Source: Chloroflexia bacterium (GTDB lineage: Bacteria > Chloroflexota > Chloroflexia > Thermomicrobiales > CFX8). Taken from it: a stretch of 12,320 bases of DNA. The translations under genes and the position numbers were made by a program. Positions within the stretch are counted from its first letter, which is position 1. Each line of letters begins with the position of its first letter. The stretch is from positions 1 to 12,320 of the forward strand of contig JACCZH010000141.1 in the NCBI GenBank assembly GCA_013696045.1, written 5' to 3'. A model generated the notes under the pieces. That model saw only the letters and a program-made list of their open reading frames with translations, was not told the DNA's origin and did not search any database. Positions 6,742 through 12,320 of the stretch are shown here, one piece after another.

Positions 6742-7977
6742 TTACAGCACTCCAACATCTGTCAGCAGTTCAAGCGTTCCTTCAAGATCCTCAAGCTGGG
6801 ACAGATCGATGTCCGGTGTCTGGATGTCCTCCAGCGGCACCAGCCGTGGGTCGGCCTCGACCCCGGTTACCAGTGGGTACTCAAAGGTCTCATCGGCAAA
6901 GTAGCGCTGCGCCTCTTCGGATAGCAGGAAACGCAACAACGCCTCGGCTGCCTCGGTGTTCTCCGACGTGCTCAGCATGCCTGCGCCGGCCACATTGATC
7001 AACGCGCCCGGAGTGCCGTTGGTATAGATGTAGTTATCAGCCGTAATCTCCCCGCCCGCCTCTTCCAGAGCACGGTAGAGATAATAGTGGTTGACGAAGC
7101 CGGCATCAATCTCACCACTCATCGCAGCCTCAAGAATCGGGGTGTTGCCCGAATACACCTTCGGGTTGTTGGCCTGGATTCCCTCAAGCCATTCACGGGC
7201 AACATCGTCACCCTCCAATACCCGTAACGCGGTGATGAAGGCCTGGAACGAGCCGTTTGTCGGCGCCCAGCCGAGCCGGCCGTCCCATGCGGGGTCGGTG
7301 AAATCCAGAATCGATTCAGGGATATCCGCTTCCGATAGATTCTCGGTGTTGTACACAATCGCCCGCGCCCGGCCACTGATGCCAACCCACTGGCCGTTGT
7401 CAGAACGGAAGCGCGGATCAACCATGTCAAGGATGTCTTGCGGCAGCTCGACGAACATGCCCTCGTCCGCAATCGCGCCAAGCGCGCCCGCGTCCTGTGC
7501 GAAGAAAATATCGGCCGGGCTGTTGTCGCCCTCCTCAAGGATCGTCGCCGCTAGCTCGGCCGTGTCGGCGTACTGCACTCGCACCGTCGCGCCGGATAAC
7601 TCCTCGAACTGGCGCAGAATTGGATCCACCAGCTCCTCGGAGCGGCCAGAGTAGACCGTCACTTCCTGACCTTCCAGCGAGCCCGGCTCGACGGTCGTCG
7701 CGCCGGGTGACTCACTGCCTGGAGTACCGTCCGCCGCTGGCGTGGATTCGCCCGTTTCAGTCGCATCCCCGCCAGCCGTTGCTGTTGGGTCATCCGTTGA
7801 TGTAGCCTCGCCGGGCACGAAGTCCGGGGTTGATCCCGCGCCCGTCGCCGTTGTCACGGTTGGATCATCCTCGTCATCACCGCCACAGGCCGCCAACAAC
7901 GGCATCGTCACGGCAACCGTCAGGCCGCCGGCCAGACCCCGCAACACCTTACGACGGCTGAGCAATCGTCTATCCAT
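6742..7977 (-). CDS. Ferric iron-binding lipoprotein of ABC transporter (FbpA/FutA type)
   Basis: This extracytoplasmic Fe(III)-binding lipoprotein delivers iron to the adjacent permease. From ATG 7977 it is 411 aa. The N-terminus has a twin-arginine signal (LSRRKVLRG), a hydrophobic core and a lipobox LLAAC with Cys31, so a Tat-exported lipoprotein is expected. A Thr/Ala/Asp/Glu-rich low-complexity linker runs from about 34 to 100, followed by the type 2 periplasmic-binding fold: VTVYSGRSEELVDP, SPADIFFAQDAGALGA, WVGISGRARAIVYN, GWAPTNGSFQAF, and FVNHYYLYRALEE. The Tyr pair 298-299 matches the iron-coordinating tyrosines of FbpA/FutA. Together these are the signature of iron rather than thiamine or spermidine binders. 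An upstream in-frame GTG (7998) would add seven residues, but its AGGA abuts the codon. The ATG itself has only a distant AGAGG (13 nt). It is transcribed from the promoter at 8028-8057. Confidence 0.95.
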   Translation of the reverse strand: MDRRLLSRRKVLRGLAGGLTVAVTMPLLAACGGDDEDDPTVTTATGAGSTPDFVPGEATSTDDPTATAGGDATETGESTPAADGTPGSESPGATTVEPGSLEGQEVTVYSGRSEELVDPILRQFEELSGATVRVQYADTAELAATILEEGDNSPADIFFAQDAGALGAIADEGMFVELPQDILDMVDPRFRSDNGQWVGISGRARAIVYNTENLSEADIPESILDFTDPAWDGRLGWAPTNGSFQAFITALRVLEGDDVAREWLEGIQANNPKVYSGNTPILEAAMSGEIDAGFVNHYYLYRALEEAGGEITADNYIYTNGTPGALINVAGAGMLSTSENTEAAEALLRFLLSEEAQRYFADETFEYPLVTGVEADPRLVPLEDIQTPDIDLSQLEDLEGTLELLTDVGVL

Positions 7978-7998
7978 ACGTTGACCAGAACCTCTCAC

Positions 7999-8031
7999 TC
8001 CTAATTCCGACCTACCAAGTCGGGATTAGGA
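7999..8031. promoter_or_regulatory. 33-bp dyad, candidate operator of the iron operon
   Basis: The arms TCCTAATTCCGAC (7999-8011) and GTCGGGATTAGGA (8019-8031) are complementary at 12 of 13 positions around a 7-nt centre. The dyad overlaps the -10 box and the probable transcription start of the iron operon, the classic place for a repressor operator. Its half-sites do not match the canonical Fur or DtxR/IdeR boxes that I know, although TTAGG/CCTAA elements recall the DtxR family in inverted order. In RNA it would also form a stem in the 5' leader, ending 21 nt before the ATG. The sequence is certain; the function is inferred. Confidence 0.6.
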
Positions 8032-8057
8032 TACGCAGGCTGTGCTTTGGTTGTCAA
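8028..8057 (-). promoter_or_regulatory. Promoter of the iron ABC operon
   Basis: On the minus strand, a perfect TTGACA (8057-8052) is followed after 18 bp by TATCCT (8033-8028), 4 of 6 to consensus. Transcription would begin near 8021, giving a leader of about 45 nt before ATG 7977. It is the best sigma-70-type promoter in the window and lies in the 126-bp gap after thiL. Confidence 0.65.
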
Positions 8058-8103
8058 CATGGAAGATGATTGCTATACCAACATGTCTTCTCGACCGAAG
8101 TCA

Positions 8104-9150
8104 TTACCCTGCTGCCGCCACGCCAAAATGATCGAACGCGCCAGGCTCGACATCCACAGTGCGCAAGTCCAGTCCCTTCAGCCGGATAGCCGGACCATCA
8201 GCTTTGGCGGACGCCAGGGTTCCGATCTGAATTGGGGTGGATAACCCCCAGCGACGGAAAAGTCTCCCGACTCTCTCGAGCGTGTCGGGCGAACAGGTGA
8301 ACAGGAGCTCGAAATCTTCCCCGCCACGTGTCGCAAGGTCAAACCAATCTGGAAAATTCCAGCGCACCGTGTGTGGAATCGGTATCTGGTCGTGGCGAAT
8401 CGTCGCGGTCACTCCACTGGCTTCGCATATCTTTGGCAGGTCTCCAAAGAGTCCGTCAGACAAATCCATCGCCGACTCGACCCCGGCGCGCAAGAGCAAC
8501 ATACCCTGCAACACCTTCGGTACTGGCCTGCGATGTGCCTCAAGCATCACTGGCGCGCCATCTTTTTGTAGTGTGTTTTCAGAGAGGATCCGCACTCCGC
8601 CAGCCGCCAGCCCAAGCGGGCCGGTGACGGCCACAATATCGCCGGGGCGGGCACGGTCACGCCGCAGACCGTGGGATCCGGCCGGAAGCTCGCCGTGTAC
8701 CGTTACTGACACAATTGTTTTATCCGGCGATCTTACAATGTCGCCTCCGGCGATGGTGAAATGACAGGTATTCCCCAGGTTGGCGCTGCCACGGTAAAAA
8801 TCGTAGACCCACCGGTCGTGCGACTTGGCACGCAAACCGAGCGACACCACCGCCACCCGTGGACGAGCGCCCATGGCCGCGATGTCGCTCACGTTCACCG
8901 CCAGAGCCCGGTGGCCAATCGACTCCGCGTTGCTCCAATCATGCCGGAAGTGGGCGCCTTCAATCAGCATGTCTGTCGAAATGACCACCTGCCTGCCCGG
9001 CCGGGGTTTCCAGATGGCGGCGTCATCACCCGGACCTAACCGCAGGCCGGATGACCGCACTCGTGACGATCGAACGACGTGTCCGATGCCTTTAATAAGC
9101 GCGAACTCGCCGACACTCTGTATTGGCTGACTACCAGCGCCGACCTGCAT
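8104..9150 (-). CDS. thiL: Thiamine-monophosphate kinase ThiL
   Basis: ThiL phosphorylates thiamine monophosphate with ATP to give thiamine diphosphate, the last step of de novo cofactor synthesis, in the cytoplasm. It belongs to the PurM-like ATP-binding superfamily. Seen motifs: GEFALI (14-19), GPGDDAAI (39-46), STDMLIEGAHFR (58-69), NVSDIAAMGARP (86-97), AGGDIVRS (134-141), DIVAVTGPLGLAAGG (171-185), AMDLSDGLFGDL (227-238) and GGEDFELLF (276-284). The metal- and nucleotide-binding acidic residues are all present. At 348 aa it is of ordinary length. The start is ATG 9150, with AAGGGG about 10 nt upstream. It follows the glycosyltransferase gene by 14 nt, so the two are probably one transcript with no obvious metabolic link. 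The stop is followed by the iron-operon promoter region, and no clear terminator hairpin is seen between. Confidence 0.97.
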   Translation of the reverse strand: MQVGAGSQPIQSVGEFALIKGIGHVVRSSRVRSSGLRLGPGDDAAIWKPRPGRQVVISTDMLIEGAHFRHDWSNAESIGHRALAVNVSDIAAMGARPRVAVVSLGLRAKSHDRWVYDFYRGSANLGNTCHFTIAGGDIVRSPDKTIVSVTVHGELPAGSHGLRRDRARPGDIVAVTGPLGLAAGGVRILSENTLQKDGAPVMLEAHRRPVPKVLQGMLLLRAGVESAMDLSDGLFGDLPKICEASGVTATIRHDQIPIPHTVRWNFPDWFDLATRGGEDFELLFTCSPDTLERVGRLFRRWGLSTPIQIGTLASAKADGPAIRLKGLDLRTVDVEPGAFDHFGVAAAG

Positions 9151-9164
9151 GTGGCAATAACCCC

Positions 9165-10304
9165 TTACTTACTCTCGCGCAACGCCTGCCGGTAGACCTC
9201 AACGGTCAGCTCTGCCGTACGTGTCCAGCTAAAGTCCCGGGCGCGCGCTCTGCCACGCAGTCCCAATTGTTGCCGAAGATCGCCATCGCCGGCCACCGCC
9301 AGCATGGTTGAAGCCAATCCACGCGCGCTGCGTGGATCAACGAGCAGCCCGGCGTCACCGACCACTTCGGGCAGCGACGACGTGTTCGCGGCAATCACCG
9401 GCGTCCCGCAGGCCATCGCTTCCAGAACCGGCAGTCCGAATCCCTCATAGAGCGACGGATAGACAAACAGCGTCGCCGCGTTATACCAGAGTGGCAGCTG
9501 GTGGCTGGCAACGTAGCCTACAAAGCGTACCCGCTCCACCAGGCCAAGCTGCCTCACGAGCCCAAAAATGCGGTCAAACTGCCAGCCGGTCCCACCGGCA
9601 ACGACGAGCGGCCAGTCAACCTCGTTTGTAATCGTGGCATACGCCCGCAACAACGTTTCGAGATTCTTGCGTGGCTGAAGCGTGCCCAGGAAGAGTAAGA
9701 AGTCTTCGGGCAGCCCCTGCTCGCGGCGAAACTCGGCCACATCGTCCGCGGGCAAGGGCTGCATCTCGGCGCCAATACCGTTGGGAACCGTCACAATCCG
9801 CTCTGCAGGAAGACCATACAGTTGGATAATATCCTGCCGGGTCGCCTCCGACACCGCTATCACCCGCCGCGCCCGGTTCACTGACAAGCGAGTCATCAGC
9901 CGCAAATAGCGTTGTTTGGCGGCTGGATACTGTTCAGGAAAATGGTGGAACGCCAGATCGTGTACCGTCACTACCTGTGGCTCACTGGGCGGCAACGAGA
10001 CTACGTTGACCGGAAAATGCATCACGTCAACCCCTGCGCGCCTCGTAACCAGCGGACCCAGCATCTGCTCCCAGACGATCCTCACCGGCGGGCTCGCGGT
10101 CGGCAACCTGCTCTGGCGCCACTCAATCTTTGGGTCGAACCTGCGCTCATCCTCAGCATTGACCGGGCCAGTGAACACCACCAGCTCGTCGTCCGGCGCA
10201 ACCGTTGGAAGCTCCTTCAACAACGCTTCAATATACCGGCTCACCCCAGCCTGCCGGTACGTCTCCTCAAACGAGAGCAAATGCCCGTTGATCCCGATCC
10301 TCAC
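9165..10304 (-). CDS. Glycosyltransferase family 4 (group 1)
   Basis: This is a GT-B fold, retaining glycosyltransferase that uses a nucleotide-sugar donor, probably at the cytoplasmic face for glycolipid or polysaccharide assembly. From GTG 10304 it is 379 aa. The N-terminus VRIGINGHLL with the GVSRY loop (Gly-rich acceptor region) is typical. Then come TVHDLAFHHFPEQY, the VIAVSEATRQDI linker helix, FLGTLQPRKNL (about 206-215) and the GT4 donor-site motif EGFGLPVLEAMACGTPV (from 287), the E-x7-E signature. The long open frame reaches 10352, but AGGAG 4 nt before the GTG and the conserved first strand fix the shorter start. The closest-looking relatives are mannosyl- or rhamnosyl-transferases of the WbaZ/MtfB kind; the sugar cannot be deduced. 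It lies 14 nt before thiL and 126 bp after the MFS gene. Confidence 0.93.
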   Translation of the reverse strand: MRIGINGHLLSFEETYRQAGVSRYIEALLKELPTVAPDDELVVFTGPVNAEDERRFDPKIEWRQSRLPTASPPVRIVWEQMLGPLVTRRAGVDVMHFPVNVVSLPPSEPQVVTVHDLAFHHFPEQYPAAKQRYLRLMTRLSVNRARRVIAVSEATRQDIIQLYGLPAERIVTVPNGIGAEMQPLPADDVAEFRREQGLPEDFLLFLGTLQPRKNLETLLRAYATITNEVDWPLVVAGGTGWQFDRIFGLVRQLGLVERVRFVGYVASHQLPLWYNAATLFVYPSLYEGFGLPVLEAMACGTPVIAANTSSLPEVVGDAGLLVDPRSARGLASTMLAVAGDGDLRQQLGLRGRARARDFSWTRTAELTVEVYRQALRESK

Positions 10305-10308
10305 GGTT

Positions 10309-10313
10309 CTCCT
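10309..10313 (-). promoter_or_regulatory. Ribosome binding site of the glycosyltransferase
   Basis: AGGAG on the minus strand (within TTAGGAGA), 4 nt before GTG 10304. It decides this start over the upstream extension of 16 codons. Confidence 0.65.
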
Positions 10314-10385
10314 AAGCGGTGCTGGCAGACACGATCCGAGGCCAAGACTCATCCATTAGACAGCCGATGAAACCATCTCGACACC

Positions 10386-10411
10386 TAGCGGCGCAATACA
10401 TTGCGCCGCTA
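10386..10411. repeat. Perfect 26-bp palindrome (REP-like hairpin)
   Basis: TAGCGGCGCAAT and ATTGCGCCGCTA are exact reverse complements around a 2-nt centre (AC). The palindrome lies 19 bp after the MFS stop and 82 bp before the glycosyltransferase start. A further short outer inverted repeat (GACACC 10380-10385, GGTGTC 10425-10430) brackets it. No T-run follows on either strand, so a classic intrinsic terminator is not supported; it may act as a weak terminator, mRNA 3'-end stabiliser or a member of a dispersed extragenic palindrome family. The remainder of this 126-bp gap has no strong promoter that I can see. Confidence 0.7.
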
Positions 10412-10430
10412 CGACAAAAGGGGCGGTGTC

Positions 10431-11714
10431 CTACGCAAGCTCCCGGATCTGCGGGGAACGCACAAACATGACCAGACCCAGCAAAACCAGAACCCCCGCC
10501 ATAGCCGTAATTGTCCACTGCACGCCGATCCATTCGCTGGCAAAGCCCGCGCCGACCGTCCCAAGCGGAACCATGCCCCGGTTCAGGAAGAAGATGCTCA
10601 TCACCCGGCCGCGCATCTCGTCCGACGACAACGTCTGCAACAGTGTGTTGTTCAACGCCATGTAGGTCGTCTGGCCGGCCCCGACACCAAGCAGCAGCGC
10701 ATAGGAAAGTATCGGCCAGGGCGACTGGCTGAACAGCAACAGCATGACCCCGAACATGACCATCACAACCAGCATGACCTTACCGCGCTGGCGCATGCTG
10801 GAGAGCGCCGCAATGGTCAGTGCGCCGATCATCGCGCCGAGGCCGGTAAACGCCACCAGCAAACCATAGCCTTCGTTGCCAACGCCCAGCACCTGGTCGG
10901 CAAAGATCGGCAGCAGCGTCATATAGGGCATCCCGAAGATCATAGGCACCAGCGCCAGTACGATCAACCCGCGTAACTGCGGGTTGCCGCGAATATATCC
11001 CAACCCCTCGGCAATAGACGCCAGCAGCGACTTTCTCTCCAACGACCTGGTAATCGGCGGAATGGTCATCAACGCCAGCGCGGTAATCAGGATGACAAAC
11101 GAGAGTCCGTTGACCAGAAAAACGCCGCCAATACCGATAAACGTGATCATCAGCCCGCCCAGCGACCCGCCCAGAATGCGCGTCAGGTTCATCGTGGCCG
11201 AGTTGAGGGCAATCGCGTTCATCAGGCTCTCGCGTGGAACGATGTCCGACATCAACGCCTGGCGGGTGGGCATGTTAATACTCATGAAGACGCCACGCAA
11301 CGCGCCAATCGCCAGCACGTGCCACACCTCCACCATGCCGGTGAAGACCAGGAACGCCAGCAAGAGCGCCAGACACATCGCGAAGCTCTGGGTGCCCTGC
11401 ATCAGCCTGCGGCGCTCGACCCTGTCAGCCAACGCGCCGCCAAAGAGGGTAAAGACGAGAATCGGCGCGGCCCGGAAAAACGCCAGCAAACCTAAATAGG
11501 TGCCACTGCCGGTCAGTTGCCACATCAGCCAGCCCAGCGCGATCTGGTCCATCCAGTCGCCGGTGTTGGCGACGACGGTCCCGATCCAGTACAGCCGGAA
11601 GTTGCGGTAGCGCAGCGAGGAAAACATCTGCGCCTGGAAGAGTGTGCTGGGTAGGAGATACCGCAGCGCGCCCCTGCCGCCCGCGTCGGGCTTACTGGCC
11701 GTCCGAAGGTTCAT
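10431..11714 (-). CDS. MFS transporter, MFS_3/EntS-like exporter
   Basis: This is an inner-membrane, proton-driven major facilitator with about twelve hydrophobic segments in 427 aa. After a 30-residue cytoplasmic tail comes FSSLRYRNFRLYWIG, the usual N-terminus of the MFS_3 (enterobactin exporter EntS-like) branch. The loop 2-3 motif A is GGALADRVERRRL (92-104). Further conserved parts are MPTRQALMSDIVPRE and, in the second half, DEMRGRVMSIFFL with PLGTVGAGF. The start ATG 11714 has GGGG directly before it and a better AGGAGAGG more than 20 nt upstream, so initiation is not well defined; Met30 is an alternative. Members of this branch export siderophores or drugs, and many have no known substrate. 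The gene is single, divergent from the helicase. Siderophore export is only a guess from the iron genes three kilobases away. Confidence 0.92.
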   Translation of the reverse strand: MNLRTASKPDAGGRGALRYLLPSTLFQAQMFSSLRYRNFRLYWIGTVVANTGDWMDQIALGWLMWQLTGSGTYLGLLAFFRAAPILVFTLFGGALADRVERRRLMQGTQSFAMCLALLLAFLVFTGMVEVWHVLAIGALRGVFMSINMPTRQALMSDIVPRESLMNAIALNSATMNLTRILGGSLGGLMITFIGIGGVFLVNGLSFVILITALALMTIPPITRSLERKSLLASIAEGLGYIRGNPQLRGLIVLALVPMIFGMPYMTLLPIFADQVLGVGNEGYGLLVAFTGLGAMIGALTIAALSSMRQRGKVMLVVMVMFGVMLLLFSQSPWPILSYALLLGVGAGQTTYMALNNTLLQTLSSDEMRGRVMSIFFLNRGMVPLGTVGAGFASEWIGVQWTITAMAGVLVLLGLVMFVRSPQIRELA

Positions 11715-11768
11715 CCCCGGTAATCTGGCTATCGACGGTTCCTCTCCTGGCCCAGAAACCCGAAAGCT

Positions 11769-11797
11769 AGTCTCGCACTCGCGGAGGCAGCGGTCAA
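11769..11797 (-). promoter_or_regulatory. Candidate promoter of the MFS gene
   Basis: On the minus strand, TTGACC (11797-11792) is followed after exactly 17 bp by GAGACT (11774-11769). The -35 is good; the -10 keeps only the key A2 and T6 plus one more match. The start would be near 11762, giving a leader of about 48 nt. Confidence 0.35.
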
Positions 11798-11825
11798 CAG
11801 GGTAGAGAGACCATGCCGTGACGGT

Positions 11826-11834
11826 TGGTATACT
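11826..11834 (+). promoter_or_regulatory. Candidate extended -10 promoter of the helicase gene
   Basis: TGGTATACT on the plus strand is an extended -10 element (TG-n-TATACT, 5 of 6). No good -35 accompanies it, as is common for extended -10 promoters. The predicted leader would be about 115 nt. The rest of the 241-bp divergent spacer (11715-11955) holds no gene or clear hairpin. Confidence 0.35.
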
Positions 11835-11955
11835 CCGAAAAATGATCGGGCGTCTTATGTCCGCTGGTTACCGTAGGTTTCTACACGCTTTTACGTCCGC
11901 ATCGATAGGCCACTTCACGCCAGGGGCGGTCGGTTGCGGCAGACGATGTTGGTTG

Positions 11956-12320
11956 ATGAACGTATCCACTCAAACTGCGGAGGCGCTACGGCAATTCTCC
12001 GCACTCTATCCTTTTCCGCTCGACGACTTTCAGGTTGACGCGATCGAGACCTTCCTGGAGGGAGACTCGGTTATGGTCGCCGCGCCTACAGGCACAGGAA
12101 AAACCGTGGTGGCGGAGTTCGGCGTGTACGAGTCGTTCCGGCGCGGTGGAAAAGTCATCTACACCACACCAATCAAGGCGCTCTCAAATCAGAAATTTCG
12201 CGATCTGCGGGTGATCTACGGTCAGGAAGTCGGGTTGCTCACCGGTGACGTCACCGAGAACCCCGGCGCGCCGATCATTGTGATGACGACCGAGGTGCTG
12301 CGCAACATGCTCCTGCAAAC
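11956..12320 (+). CDS. Ski2/HelY-like DEAD/DEAH-box helicase, N-terminal part
   Basis: These are the first 121 codons of a superfamily 2 RNA helicase of the Ski2/Mtr4/HelY group, cut by the right edge. The frame is open to the last base. After ATG 11956 (MNVSTQTAEALRQF) come FPLDDFQVDAIETFLEG, motif I (Walker A) VAAPTGTGKTVVAEF, motif Ia YTTPIKALSNQKFRDL, GLLTGDVTEN and motif Ib-like MTTEVLRNMLL. The pair TPIKALSNQK and TTEVLRNML is characteristic of Ski2-like helicases of Actinobacteria (HelY), Cyanobacteria and Chloroflexota, not of DeaD/RhlB. The DEVH box and the helicase C domain lie outside the window. The Shine-Dalgarno sequence is poor, and TTG 11953 directly upstream is in frame, so the start could shift by one codon. 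It is expected to act in RNA processing or decay. Confidence 0.92.
   Translation, partial: MNVSTQTAEALRQFSALYPFPLDDFQVDAIETFLEGDSVMVAAPTGTGKTVVAEFGVYESFRRGGKVIYTTPIKALSNQKFRDLRVIYGQEVGLLTGDVTENPGAPIIVMTTEVLRNMLLQ

Noticed and set aside
7978..7998. GTG 7998 as start of the iron-binding protein
   Set aside because: AGGA directly touches the codon with no spacing, and seven extra residues before the Tat signal add nothing; ATG 7977 is preferred, with some doubt.
6742..9150. Reading the ABC system as a thiamine transporter (ThiBPQ) because thiL is next to it
   Set aside because: The binding protein carries the iron-type motifs (SGRSEELV, FFAQDAGALGA, VNHYYLYR with the Tyr pair), and thiL pairs with the glycosyltransferase and is separated by a strong promoter.
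10386..10411. Palindrome as a standard rho-independent terminator
   Set aside because: No T-rich tract follows the stem on either strand.
10401..10976. 191-codon plus-strand open frame rich in His, Gln and Arg
   Set aside because: Composition is that of an antisense reading of a membrane protein gene (the MFS transporter); it starts inside the palindrome.
11866..11890. Short hairpin GTAG-GTTT-CTAC followed by CTTTTA upstream of the helicase
   Set aside because: A stem of four base pairs is too weak to call a terminator or attenuator.
1..12320. Search for CRISPR repeats, insertion sequences, tRNA or rRNA genes, and a phage or defence island
   Set aside because: None seen: no spaced direct repeats, no transposase or integrase motifs, no tRNA-like cloverleaf; the content is housekeeping plus transport.

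Overview
The window is a GC-rich bacterial chromosome segment. Almost all of it is read from the minus strand; only the last gene, which runs off the right edge, is on the plus strand. Several features suggest a Chloroflexota (Thermomicrobia/Sphaerobacter-like) or related high-GC, Gram-positive-type lineage. These are frequent GTG/TTG starts, a Tat-type lipoprotein with a long acidic/Thr-rich linker, a HelY/Ski2-like helicase, and Pro/Arg-rich insertions in housekeeping proteins. The lineage is an inference from style, not from a marker gene.

Layout on the minus strand, in transcription order from right to left. (1) An MFS_3/EntS-like exporter (11714-10431) is followed by a perfect 26-bp palindrome. 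(2) A GT4 glycosyltransferase (10304-9165) and thiL (9150-8104) form a two-gene unit. (3) A ferric-iron ABC transporter follows: Tat/lipobox substrate-binding protein (7977-6742), double-length FbpB-type permease (6739-5081), a small unknown gene (5062-4754), and an FbpC/PotA-type ATPase (4591-3458). (4) A compact t6A cluster, tsaE-tsaB-rimI-tsaD (3367-362), ends in an inositol-monophosphatase-family gene cut by the left edge (375-1). On the plus strand, a Ski2-like helicase begins at 11956, divergent from the MFS gene across a 241-bp spacer.

The iron system binds Fe(III) outside the cell through the lipoprotein, moves it through the fused permease and powers transport with the ATPase. The tsa genes make the threonylcarbamoyl-adenosine (t6A) modification of ANN-decoding tRNAs, and RimI is the usual N-acetyltransferase passenger in this cluster.

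The most noteworthy signal is regulatory. A 17-bp sequence (plus strand TAATYCCGACCTRCCAA, 15 of 17 identical) occurs twice. Each copy lies in the same orientation just downstream of a candidate promoter: one before the iron-binding protein, the other before the separately placed ATPase. At the first site it is part of a 33-bp near-perfect dyad overlapping the -10 box. This looks like an operator of an unidentified regulator that co-ordinates the two halves of the transporter. The small unrecognised ORF between permease and ATPase is the other item worth checking. I see no IS element, CRISPR array, tRNA or rRNA, and no stretch over 300 bp without a gene.
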